Shown here piece by piece: positions 1 to 6,220 of a stretch of DNA of 7,093 nucleotides; the first letter of the stretch is position 1, and each line of letters starts with the position of its first letter. A program made the position numbers and the translations under genes. The stretch is from NCBI GenBank assembly GCA_002701765.1, contig NZXB01000023.1, positions 6,274-13,366 on the forward strand, given 5' to 3'. This DNA comes from Porticoccaceae bacterium. GTDB taxonomy: Bacteria > Pseudomonadota > Gammaproteobacteria > Pseudomonadales > Porticoccaceae. The notes under the pieces are model-generated. The model was not told where the DNA came from. It made no database searches and worked only from the letters and a program-made list of their open reading frames with translations.

Positions 1-38
1 ACATTTGGTCTGCCTACAAGGGCAATTACAGGGGACAT
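1..38 (-). CDS. der: GTPase Der (EngA), N-terminal fragment cut by window edge
   Basis: Only the first 12 codons and two bases of a thirteenth are present, reading M-S-P-V-I-A-L-V-G-R-P-N-(V). This matches the start of the Der/EngA GTPase, where the beta-1 strand leads into the first P-loop (G1 motif GRPNVGKS); the Lys-Ser part lies outside the window. Der is a tandem two-GTPase-domain protein known to act in 50S ribosomal subunit maturation. Identification rests on this short peptide together with its place directly downstream of bamB, which is its usual neighbour in Gammaproteobacteria. The ATG at 36-38 is preceded by AGGT (46-49, minus strand) with a 7-base spacer, so the start is well supported. 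The gap to the bamB stop is 49 bases with no terminator hairpin, so read-through from bamB is likely. Other GTPases share the GxPNVGK pattern, but the context favours Der. Confidence 0.85.
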   Translation of the reverse strand, partial: MSPVIALVGRPN

Positions 39-87
39 GAAAAAGACCTATGTTTAAAATCGCGATCCATTCTAGGAGGAAGCTTCT

Positions 88-1248
88 TTATCTAGGTTCA
101 ATCCTATATGCGCTCACAGATCCATCATTGGCCTGAACAATTAAACGATCGGATCGATTTAGCATGGGGGCATCGATTCCACTGCCGTCGACTCGCACTC
201 GGCCCATGAAACGACCGTCGTCACTATTCAAGAAGTGTAAATAACCCTCAGCATCAGCCACTGCTACCATCTCACCAAAGACAGTGGGCGCAGTTAAACG
301 GCGCAAAAACAAACCCTCATTCTGCCAAACCGAACGGCCGTTGCCTGCTTTGAACGCACGTATAATATCATCTGCTTCGGTGACATAAACTTGAGCCTGC
401 CCATAGGCTGGGGAATCATGCGAGGAGGTGTCCTGAAACCAAAGGTTTCGTCCTGTTCCACGGGTGATGGCTCCCAAGCGCCCCTGATAGCTAACCGCAT
501 AAACCACATCGTTAATCAAGATTGGGTTACCATCAATATCTACCATTCGCTGCAACTCTGTCCGTCCCTTAGGGAGGGCAATCCGAGTCTCCCAAATGAT
601 AGCTCCGTTCTCCGGATTGAATGCAATCAACTTTCCCGAGTCAAATCCCGCCAATACCATGTTGCTGGTGACGAGGGGACTACTTGTGCCCCGCACCGAT
701 AGAATCGGCGCGTCGCCATCATGGTACCAAATTTCATCGCCCGTCTCTGCGTCAAGTGCATATATTTTATCGTCAATTGTCTGAACCACAGCCACTTTGC
801 CGTTGCTTTGCGGACTGGTTAACACTTCGGTTTTCATTTGAGAGGTCCAGACCATAGTTCCGTCGCTAGCATCAAGAGCTATGACTTCACCTTCAATGGT
901 TCCAACCATTACTAGATCTCCGCCATAACCTACCCCTCCGGAGATGCTCTCCTCTATGTCGACACTCCAAAGCCTCGATCCATCAACTAAAGACATTGCA
1001 CTAACCCGTCCGCCATGATTTGCGGCAAAAACCGTCTTATCGCTAGCGCTCGGCCTCAAGCTCCTCCAATATTTTTCTTTAGAGCCCCCCAAAGACTTTG
1101 ACCAGATCTTTTTGATACGAATTTCTTCAACGAATGACTCTAACTCTGCCGGTTTAATTTCATTTTCATCATCATCACCAAACCAACTGCATCCGGATAT
1201 ACCTAATAGGAAAACAAAAAGATAAGGCCTCAAGATTAATCTAATCAC
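88..1248 (-). CDS. bamB: Outer membrane protein assembly factor BamB (lipoprotein)
   Basis: BamB is the beta-propeller lipoprotein of the BAM complex, which folds beta-barrel proteins into the outer membrane; it sits on the periplasmic face and binds BamA. The 386-residue product is close to the E. coli length (about 390). Residues 1-19 form a lipoprotein signal peptide with lipobox I17-S18-G19-C20; Ser at +2 predicts sorting to the outer membrane. The mature part carries repeated PQQ-like blade strands of the form (D/N/T)-G-x-x-x-W ending at W94, W134, W174, W219, W270 and W308, with a degenerate copy at 344-349, consistent with an eight-bladed propeller. The segment T230-E-L-Q-R-M-V-D237 resembles the loop implicated in BamA binding in E. 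coli. The start codon is GTG (1246-1248); its GTGA overlaps the yfgM stop, which implies translational coupling. A weak GGAGAG lies upstream, inside yfgM. No Met occurs before the lipobox, so GTG is the only sensible start. Confidence 0.96.
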   Translation of the reverse strand: MIRLILRPYLFVFLLGISGCSWFGDDDENEIKPAELESFVEEIRIKKIWSKSLGGSKEKYWRSLRPSASDKTVFAANHGGRVSAMSLVDGSRLWSVDIEESISGGVGYGGDLVMVGTIEGEVIALDASDGTMVWTSQMKTEVLTSPQSNGKVAVVQTIDDKIYALDAETGDEIWYHDGDAPILSVRGTSSPLVTSNMVLAGFDSGKLIAFNPENGAIIWETRIALPKGRTELQRMVDIDGNPILINDVVYAVSYQGRLGAITRGTGRNLWFQDTSSHDSPAYGQAQVYVTEADDIIRAFKAGNGRSVWQNEGLFLRRLTAPTVFGEMVAVADAEGYLHFLNSDDGRFMGRVRVDGSGIDAPMLNRSDRLIVQANDGSVSAYRIEPR

Positions 1249-1967
1249 AGCTTATCGCTCTCCGATTCAACTTCCTCTGTTGCCGGTTTTTCCGGCAATT
1301 CCCGTGTGGCTTCAGCAGTCACCTGCTTAATTTTAATTTCCAACAAGCCATTGAGCATATTATCACCCGACTGATTTGACTGCAGCGCTGCCTTATATGC
1401 AGTGTAAGCTGCCGGAGCGTTTCCCTTATCAAACAAGAAATCACCAATTGCCTCTTTGTAAAGAGGTTCAAGCGCACCGGCACTTACCCCCTGAAGCAAT
1501 CGCAAAGCTCCATCAACATCGCCTCTCGCTGACTCAACGCGCGCCAGACGCAGTCTGACGAGTTGTTCATCCACCTCAGGAAGATCCATATCCAACAATC
1601 GACTCAACTCGGCTCTCGCACCATCTAGATCGCCCTTATCTATAGCGACTCGCGCCAGAGCCATCGAGGACAACCAAGCATACGCAGACCCGGTATTAGT
1701 TTTTTGAAGCTTCTCAGCAGCTTGAACGATTTTTTCTCTTGTAGAGCCATCGGTATCATCGCCAAGTTGATCTGGCCACAAATCCAGAATCTCAGAAAAT
1801 TGCTCCGAAGCCAAATGCGCGTTCTGGACTTGTCGATGGTCCACATATTGCCATCCTAGATACCCGGAAAGCACTAGCACTAAACCCAGCATAGTCTGCT
1901 TTCCATACTCAGACCACCAAGCTTTTATTGCCTCTATTCGCTCCTCATCTGTACTGTATTCAGCCAC
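1245..1967 (-). CDS. yfgM: YfgM family: SecYEG-associated TPR protein, inner membrane
   Basis: YfgM (TPR_21 / COG2976 family) is an inner-membrane protein with a periplasmic TPR domain that associates with SecYEG and PpiD and helps pass secreted proteins to periplasmic chaperones. The N-terminus has the family pattern: an acidic start (DEERIEAIKAWW, residues 7-18), then one hydrophobic segment at about 25-42, predicted N-in/C-out. Residues 44-216 are helical and Ala/Leu-rich, with TPR-like helix pairs around 96-128, 135-161 and 166-196; L137-V-R-L-R-L-A-R-V144 is a recognisable family stretch. At 240 residues it is longer than E. coli YfgM (about 206). Part of this is a charged, Glu/Pro-rich tail at about 217-240, after the point where the E. 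coli protein ends. The start is GTG, preceded by AGAGGA (1974-1979) at a 6-base spacer, just after the hisS stop. It overlaps bamB by four bases, supporting co-expression. Confidence 0.93.
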   Translation of the reverse strand: MAEYSTDEERIEAIKAWWSEYGKQTMLGLVLVLSGYLGWQYVDHRQVQNAHLASEQFSEILDLWPDQLGDDTDGSTREKIVQAAEKLQKTNTGSAYAWLSSMALARVAIDKGDLDGARAELSRLLDMDLPEVDEQLVRLRLARVESARGDVDGALRLLQGVSAGALEPLYKEAIGDFLFDKGNAPAAYTAYKAALQSNQSGDNMLNGLLEIKIKQVTAEATRELPEKPATEEVESESDKL

Positions 1968-1973
1968 TTAAAT

Positions 1974-1979
1974 TCCTCT
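1974..1979 (-). promoter_or_regulatory. Ribosome binding site of yfgM
   Basis: AGAGGA on the minus strand lies 6 bases before the GTG at 1965-1967, and its upstream edge lies against the hisS stop codon TAA (1981-1983). It decides the start: GTG-Ala-Glu-Tyr begins the conserved acidic N-terminus of YfgM, and no ATG sits at a suitable distance. Confidence 0.75.
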
Positions 1980-1980
1980 A

Positions 1981-3252
1981 TTAAATAAAAATAGGTTGCA
2001 TAAAATCCATTAGTCTTTTCCGATCCACTTGTTCTTGTTCTCTGTGCTCGCGCAAAAATTTAACACCCACGACATCTTTCGAGCGCTCGTCTTCGCCTAT
2101 TATTAGAGCCAATCGAGCTCCGCTTCTATCGGCTTTTTTTAGTTGTGAACGAAAACCACCCGACCCACAATGCTGCTCCACACGTAGCCCAGGAATTTCT
2201 GATCGAAGTTGCTCGGAAATTAAAAATGCTTCCTCTGACACATTTCCAACAGCTACCAAATAAACATCCACGTTCTTTCCAAGAGAATCCGGCAATACGT
2301 CCATCGCCTTCACAAGCAGCAACAATCGCTCCATTCCCAAGGCAAGTCCTATCGCAAATCCCGGTTTTCCGCCTATCTGTTCAATCAGATCGTCAAAGCG
2401 ACCGCCTCCACAGACAGTCCCTTGTGCACCCAGCTTATTGGTTACCCATTCAAAAACAGTTTTTGAATAGTAATCCAGCCCTCGCACCAAGCTATCATTA
2501 ATTTTATACTCCACACCAGCGGCAGATAATAAACCACACACACGATCAAAATGCACGCGAGAAGTATCATCTATAAATTCTGCCAACCGAGGCGCATCCG
2601 CCAAAATCTTTTGAGTATCAATATTTTTACTGTCAAGAATTCGCATAGGGTTTGTGGTCAAGCGACGCTGACTATCATCATCAAGTTGCTCTCTGTAATC
2701 CTCAAGGTAATCTACCAAGGCAACCCGATAACGAGCGCGATCAGAGGCTTGACCGAGCGAATTGATTTCCAAAGTCATTGCCCCATCAATGCGGAGTCTA
2801 CTCCAAAGCCTATCCATCATTATTAAAAGTTCTGCGTCCAGTTCCGGACCCTCAAATCCAAATGCCTCCACGCCAATTTGATGGAATTCTCGCTGACGAC
2901 CCTTCTGAGGCCGTTCATGACGAAACATAGGTCCTTTGTACCATAATCGTTGCGTTTGGTTGTGCAATAGTCCTTGCTGAACACATGCTCGAACGCAGCC
3001 GGCTGTGCCCTCAGGTCTCAGGCTCAAATTATCGCCATTGCGGTCATCAAAACTGTACATTTCTTTTTCGACGATGTCTGTGACATTCCCTATAGAGCGT
3101 CGAAATAGCTCTGAATGTTCCAATATAGGGAAACGGATTTCCTGAAAAGCATAGGTCGAGAGAACATCAACAATTGTTTCTTCAAGATACTGCCAGCTAG
3201 CTGTCTCCGGAGGACTTATATCGTTCATACCCCGCACGGACTTAATTTTCAT
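1981..3252 (-). CDS. hisS: Histidine--tRNA ligase (HisRS)
   Basis: HisRS is a cytoplasmic class II aminoacyl-tRNA synthetase that attaches histidine to tRNA-His. The 423-residue product has the bacterial length (E. coli 424). The N-terminus carries the hallmark R7-G-M-N-D11. Motif 1 covers about 40-60, followed by L78-R-P-E-G-T-A84. Motif 2 is F110-R-H-E-R-P-Q116 running to F123-H-Q. The histidine-specific HisA motif L255-V-R-G-L-D-Y-Y262 contains the catalytic arginine R257 (E. coli R259). Motif 3 is G302-L-A-L-G-M-E-R309. The C-terminal anticodon-binding domain spans about 327-420. All key residues are present, so the enzyme should be active. The ATG at 3250-3252 follows GGAG (3260-3263) with a 7-base spacer. 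The gap to the ispG stop is 16 bases and to yfgM 13, so it is an internal operon gene. I see no attenuator or T-box in the short upstream gap. Confidence 0.98.
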   Translation of the reverse strand: MKIKSVRGMNDISPPETASWQYLEETIVDVLSTYAFQEIRFPILEHSELFRRSIGNVTDIVEKEMYSFDDRNGDNLSLRPEGTAGCVRACVQQGLLHNQTQRLWYKGPMFRHERPQKGRQREFHQIGVEAFGFEGPELDAELLIMMDRLWSRLRIDGAMTLEINSLGQASDRARYRVALVDYLEDYREQLDDDSQRRLTTNPMRILDSKNIDTQKILADAPRLAEFIDDTSRVHFDRVCGLLSAAGVEYKINDSLVRGLDYYSKTVFEWVTNKLGAQGTVCGGGRFDDLIEQIGGKPGFAIGLALGMERLLLLVKAMDVLPDSLGKNVDVYLVAVGNVSEEAFLISEQLRSEIPGLRVEQHCGSGGFRSQLKKADRSGARLALIIGEDERSKDVVGVKFLREHREQEQVDRKRLMDFMQPIFI

Positions 3253-3268
3253 CAGTTCACTCCAGTTT

Positions 3269-4393
3269 TCAAGCCTTTGCTATGATGGCCTCGGCGTCAA
3301 TCGCGATTTTTTGTTCCTTTGCTCTTGCCTTAGCGCGGATTTCTTGCTCTAGCTGATCGACAAGATTGTCTTGACTGATTTTATGATTTGGCTTGCCATC
3401 GATATAGACAAGATTAGACGGAGTGCCACCGGTTAAACCAAAGTCTGATTCTTTTGCCTCACCCGGCCCATTGACTATACACCCAATTATTGAAACATCC
3501 ATTGGTACGGTGATGTCCTCGAGACGAGTCTCTAATTCATTCACTGTCTTTATCACATCAAAATTCTGCCGCGAGCAACTTGGGCAGGCAATAAAATGTA
3601 TTCCTTTGTTGCGCAACCTTAAGCTGCGTAACATATCCCATGCAACCCGTACTTCTTCCGCAGGGTCTGCAGCCAATGAGATACGAATTGTATCTCCAAT
3701 ACCCTCCATCAAAAGAGCACCCAGACCAATGGAGGATTTAACTGTACCCGAGCGCAATCCGCCTGCTTCGGTGATGCCCAAGTGAAGCGGTTGCTCTATC
3801 AAATCGGCAAGTTTGCGGTACGCATCCACCGCCATAAAAACATCTGACGCTTTAACACTGACCTTATAATCAGAAAAACTGTACTTTTCTAACAGATCAA
3901 CATTCCTCATTGCCGACTCCACCAGTGCTGATGCTGTTGGTTCGCGATATTTTCTAAGAAGGTCTTTGCCAAGCGAACCCGCATTGACACCTATCCTGAT
4001 GGGTATACTCAGATCCCGTGCTTTAGAGATAACTTCTCTAAGACGATCTTCGCGCGTAATATTACCCGGGTTAACTCGAAGGCAATCAACACCCAGATCA
4101 GCCACCCGAAGCGCTATCTTGTGATCAAAATGAATATCAGCGACCAAGGGCAGGTCAACTCTCTTACGGATTTCTCCAAATGCCTCGGCATCCTTCATGG
4201 AAGGAACAGACACTCTCACTATGTCTGCGCCGGCTTTTTGGATCGACCGGATTTGTGCAACCGTGGCTTCAACATCTTGTGTGTTTGTGTTGGTCATGCT
4301 TTGAACAGAAATCGGGGCATCACCCCCAACGGCAACAGCACCTAACATAATCTGCCGAGACTTTCTGCGCACTATCGGGTTTTTGTTAAACAT
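3269..4393 (-). CDS. ispG: 4-hydroxy-3-methylbut-2-en-1-yl diphosphate synthase (IspG/GcpE)
   Basis: IspG performs the penultimate step of the MEP isoprenoid pathway: reductive ring opening of MEcPP to HMBPP with a [4Fe-4S] cluster and electrons from flavodoxin or ferredoxin. The 374-residue product matches the short, insert-free bacterial form (E. coli 372). Residues from about 1 to 255 form the TIM-barrel, with conserved V30-Q-S-M-T-N, A85-D-I-H-F and R106-V-N-P-G-N. The C-terminal reductase domain holds the cluster ligands C270, C273 (A-C-P-S-C) and C305 (I-G-C-I-V-N-G-P-G) plus E312; these numbers coincide with the E. coli ligands. The start is ATG; the N-terminal [10 protein letters not shown] fits the family, although the ribosome binding site is weak (AAGAA at 4400-4404). 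It probably heads the ispG-hisS-yfgM-bamB unit, driven from the gap after rlmN. In many relatives rodZ lies directly upstream, but here rlmN does. Confidence 0.98.
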   Translation of the reverse strand: MFNKNPIVRRKSRQIMLGAVAVGGDAPISVQSMTNTNTQDVEATVAQIRSIQKAGADIVRVSVPSMKDAEAFGEIRKRVDLPLVADIHFDHKIALRVADLGVDCLRVNPGNITREDRLREVISKARDLSIPIRIGVNAGSLGKDLLRKYREPTASALVESAMRNVDLLEKYSFSDYKVSVKASDVFMAVDAYRKLADLIEQPLHLGITEAGGLRSGTVKSSIGLGALLMEGIGDTIRISLAADPAEEVRVAWDMLRSLRLRNKGIHFIACPSCSRQNFDVIKTVNELETRLEDITVPMDVSIIGCIVNGPGEAKESDFGLTGGTPSNLVYIDGKPNHKISQDNLVDQLEQEIRAKARAKEQKIAIDAEAIIAKA

Positions 4394-4461
4394 GATTAAT
4401 TCTTTTTAAAGTCTGGTACTTTACGACGCAGTAACAATGAATTTCGCTCAAAGTTCTTGGG

Positions 4462-4491
4462 ATAATAATGCTTCGGTAGCACCTAACTCAA
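4462..4491 (-). promoter_or_regulatory. Candidate sigma-70 promoter for the ispG-hisS-yfgM-bamB unit
   Basis: On the minus strand TTGAGT (4486-4491, four of six consensus bases of TTGACA) is followed after 18 bases by TATTAT (4462-4467, five of six of TATAAT). The -35 box lies in the last two sense codons of rlmN. Transcription would start around 4455, giving a leader of about 60 bases before the ispG ATG. This is a motif match by eye; an A/T-rich gap can yield such matches by chance, and ispG may also be read through from ndk-rlmN. Confidence 0.4.
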
Positions 4492-5655
4492 GATGCGAAC
4501 CGCCTGTTGAGCGGAAAGTTTCGCCTTATACCGCGCCTGACGACGAGTCTTATCATTCACCAACCCAGCTAACTGACCGCAGGCCGCCGCTATATCATCC
4601 CCTCTAGTAGTTCTTACGGTGACAGTGTACCCTTCCCTATGCAGAATGTCCCGAAACCGATTCATGGCAACATCCGATACGCGTCGGAACTCGGTTCCAG
4701 GAAAGGGGTTGAAGGGAATAAGATTTATTTTACATGGGAGTTCTCGCAAGACACTAGATAGTTCAAGAGCGTGGCTAGCCCTATCGTTAACCTGGTCCAT
4801 CAAGGTGTATTCGACAGTCACTTTACGTCGGCTATCTGGCATTTTACTGAGGTACCGACGCGCGCTATCAATAAATTCATTTATAGAGTATTTTTTATTC
4901 AATGGGACTAACTTATTACGTAGCTCGTCGTTAGGAGCATGGAGAGAAATTGCCAAAGACACATCTAATACATCACCTAATCTATCTAAGGCCGGGAGCA
5001 CCCCTGCAGTGCTGAGCGTTACTCGTCGCTTTGATAGACTATAAGCATGATCATCCAGCATTATACTCATGGCCTCCACCACATTATCAAAATTCATCAA
5101 GGGTTCTCCCATCCCCATCATTACGACATTGGTAATCCTGCGCGTTGTGGTAGATGAAAATTGATTAAATGAATCGGCCGCTATCCACAGCTGACCAATA
5201 ATCTCGGATGCCGTAAGATCCCTGTTAAATCCTTGTTTTCCTGTAGCACAAAAAGAGCAGTCCAATGCACACCCAATCTGAGAAGAAACACATAATGTTC
5301 CCCGACTACCCTCAGGTATAAACACCATTTCAATGCAACTGTCATTTTCTACTTGCACTAACCATTTGCGAGTCCCATCTGAAGAATTTTCACAGCTGAC
5401 CACTTCTGGCACAACTATTTCCATGCCTTCCGACAACTTTCCCCGAAGAACTTTAGACAGATTCGTCATTTGATCAAAGTCACGAACACCCATTTGATGG
5501 ATCCATTTGAGAATTTGGGTCGCACGAAACCTTTTTTCGCCCATCATTTCCATTAGATCTGCTAAACTAGACGCCGACATTCCCATCAGATTGACTTTAC
5601 CGTTACCCCGGACAGCGTCCTCAGTACTGAAAGACACTTTTTCCTTAATCTTCAT
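4483..5655 (-). CDS. rlmN: 23S rRNA A2503 / tRNA A37 C2-methyltransferase RlmN (radical SAM)
   Basis: RlmN is a radical-SAM enzyme that methylates C2 of adenine 2503 in 23S rRNA and of adenine 37 in several tRNAs, influencing decoding and proofreading. Numbering from the ATG at 5653-5655 gives 390 residues (E. coli 384). The cluster motif C129-A-L-D-C133-S-F-C136 is intact, preceded by G120-T-L-C122-V-S-S-Q. C122 and C359 (A-A-C-G-Q near the C-terminus) correspond to E. coli C118 and the methyl-carrying C355, so both mechanistic cysteines are present. The SAM-binding GEP is found in M181-G-M-G-E-P186. This distinguishes it from Cfr mainly by length and by neighbourhood. I chose ATG over an in-frame TTG three codons upstream (5664) because the ATGA overlap with the ndk stop is a typical coupled arrangement; no strong ribosome binding site precedes either. 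The gene directly follows ndk, as in E. coli relatives. Confidence 0.97.
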   Translation of the reverse strand: MKIKEKVSFSTEDAVRGNGKVNLMGMSASSLADLMEMMGEKRFRATQILKWIHQMGVRDFDQMTNLSKVLRGKLSEGMEIVVPEVVSCENSSDGTRKWLVQVENDSCIEMVFIPEGSRGTLCVSSQIGCALDCSFCATGKQGFNRDLTASEIIGQLWIAADSFNQFSSTTTRRITNVVMMGMGEPLMNFDNVVEAMSIMLDDHAYSLSKRRVTLSTAGVLPALDRLGDVLDVSLAISLHAPNDELRNKLVPLNKKYSINEFIDSARRYLSKMPDSRRKVTVEYTLMDQVNDRASHALELSSVLRELPCKINLIPFNPFPGTEFRRVSDVAMNRFRDILHREGYTVTVRTTRGDDIAAACGQLAGLVNDKTRRQARYKAKLSAQQAVRILS

Positions 5656-6077
5656 CGATCGCAAATTTCATCATCGGAAAAAAAGTAGGCAATCTCTCGC
5701 GATGCCGATTCTGGCGAATCGGATCCATGAACCGCATTTGCTTCTATTGAGTCCGCGAAGTCAGCACGGATAGTTCCGGTTTCCGCTTTCTCTGGATCAG
5801 TTGCACCCATCAAATCACGGTTAACCGATATCGCATTTTCCCCTTCGAGCACCTGCACAAACACGGGGCCTGACGTCATGAAAGCAACCAAATCGTTAAA
5901 AAATGGGCGTTCACGATGCTCTGCATAAAAACCTTCAGCCTTTTCACGACTTAGTCGCTGCATTCTGCAGGCGACAATCGTGAATCCGGCCGACTCAAAC
6001 CTTTCTAAAATCTGGCCAACAACATTTTTTGCGACCGCGTTAGGCTTTATAATCGAAAGTGTCATCTCATTTGCCAT
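5652..6077 (-). CDS. ndk: Nucleoside diphosphate kinase
   Basis: Ndk transfers the gamma phosphate from ATP to nucleoside diphosphates through a phosphohistidine intermediate and balances the cytoplasmic NTP and dNTP pools. From the ATG at 6075-6077 the product has 141 residues, the common bacterial length. The N-terminus reads [13 protein letters not shown], with active-site K11. The signature N114-A-V-H-G-S-D120 holds the catalytic H117. An in-frame TTG at 6095 would add six residues, but a GGGAG ribosome binding site lies within that extension at the right distance from the ATG, so the ATG is the start. The stop overlaps the rlmN start (ATGA), which suggests coupled translation. The gene stands 143 bases downstream of the DUF3187-like gene and probably begins its own transcription unit, though I could not identify a convincing promoter. 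Confidence 0.98.
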   Translation of the reverse strand: MANEMTLSIIKPNAVAKNVVGQILERFESAGFTIVACRMQRLSREKAEGFYAEHRERPFFNDLVAFMTSGPVFVQVLEGENAISVNRDLMGATDPEKAETGTIRADFADSIEANAVHGSDSPESASREIAYFFSDDEICDR

Positions 6078-6220
6078 AAAAAATCTCCCAAACAAATCAT
6101 CTTTATCTTTTGAAGCGGCGGAGTCTAACCATTAATGTTAATGCCTACAACCGGTTTGAACTGTTTGGGCAAAATCCGGTCCAACAATTAGACGTATGCT
6201 GCGGTCTGACTTAGGACTAA
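6078..6220 (-). other. Intergenic region upstream of ndk with small inverted repeats
   Basis: This 143-base gap should hold the end of the DUF3187-like transcript and the ndk promoter. I see no GC-rich hairpin followed by a T run, so no intrinsic terminator is evident. No pair of -35/-10 boxes stands out. Three small symmetric elements are visible: ATTAATGTTAAT (6131-6142, arms of five bases around two), AACCGGTT (6149-6156), and ACCGG/CCGGT arms at 6150-6154 and 6176-6180 spaced by 21 bases. They could be operator sites but are short enough to occur by chance. Confidence 0.3.
6085..6089 (-). promoter_or_regulatory. Ribosome binding site that fixes the ndk start
   Basis: GGGAG on the minus strand with a 7-base A/T spacer precedes the ATG at 6075-6077. 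It falls downstream of the alternative TTG (6093-6095), which therefore cannot use it. This supports the 141-residue Ndk starting M-A-N-E-M-T. Confidence 0.8.

Noticed and set aside
80..88. Palindrome GAAGCTTC near the end of bamB as a terminator
   Set aside because: The stem is short with no room for a loop, it is not GC-rich, and no T run follows. der begins shortly downstream, so a terminator is not expected.
391..784. Plus-strand open frames antisense to bamB
   Set aside because: They overlap the complete bamB propeller gene, overlap each other and resemble nothing known.
1640..1846. A 68-codon minus-strand frame inside yfgM
   Set aside because: It is an alternative frame of the intact yfgM gene with no ribosome binding site or domain of note.
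2145..2826. Plus-strand open frames of 118 and 91 codons antisense to hisS
   Set aside because: The sense gene hisS is complete with all class II motifs. The antisense products show no family resemblance, so they are chance frames.
3423..3785. A 120-codon plus-strand frame antisense to ispG
   Set aside because: It covers the iron-sulphur ligand region of ispG, whose sense frame is strictly conserved; the antisense product has no recognisable features.
4619..5044. A 141-codon open frame on the plus strand inside rlmN
   Set aside because: It lies fully antisense to the intact, highly conserved rlmN. Its translation shows no recognisable domain, and it has no sign of its own promoter. It is best read as a shadow of the coding strand.
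6062..6100. Short upstream open frame of 12 codons starting at ATG 6098-6100, overlapping the ndk start
   Set aside because: It has no ribosome binding site of its own that I can see, and its reading into ndk out of frame is most simply chance; the GGGAG serves the ndk ATG.
6211..6220. TTAGGACTAA just after the DUF3187-like stop as a terminator hairpin
   Set aside because: The arms are four bases with a two-base loop and there is no T run, so it cannot form a useful intrinsic terminator.
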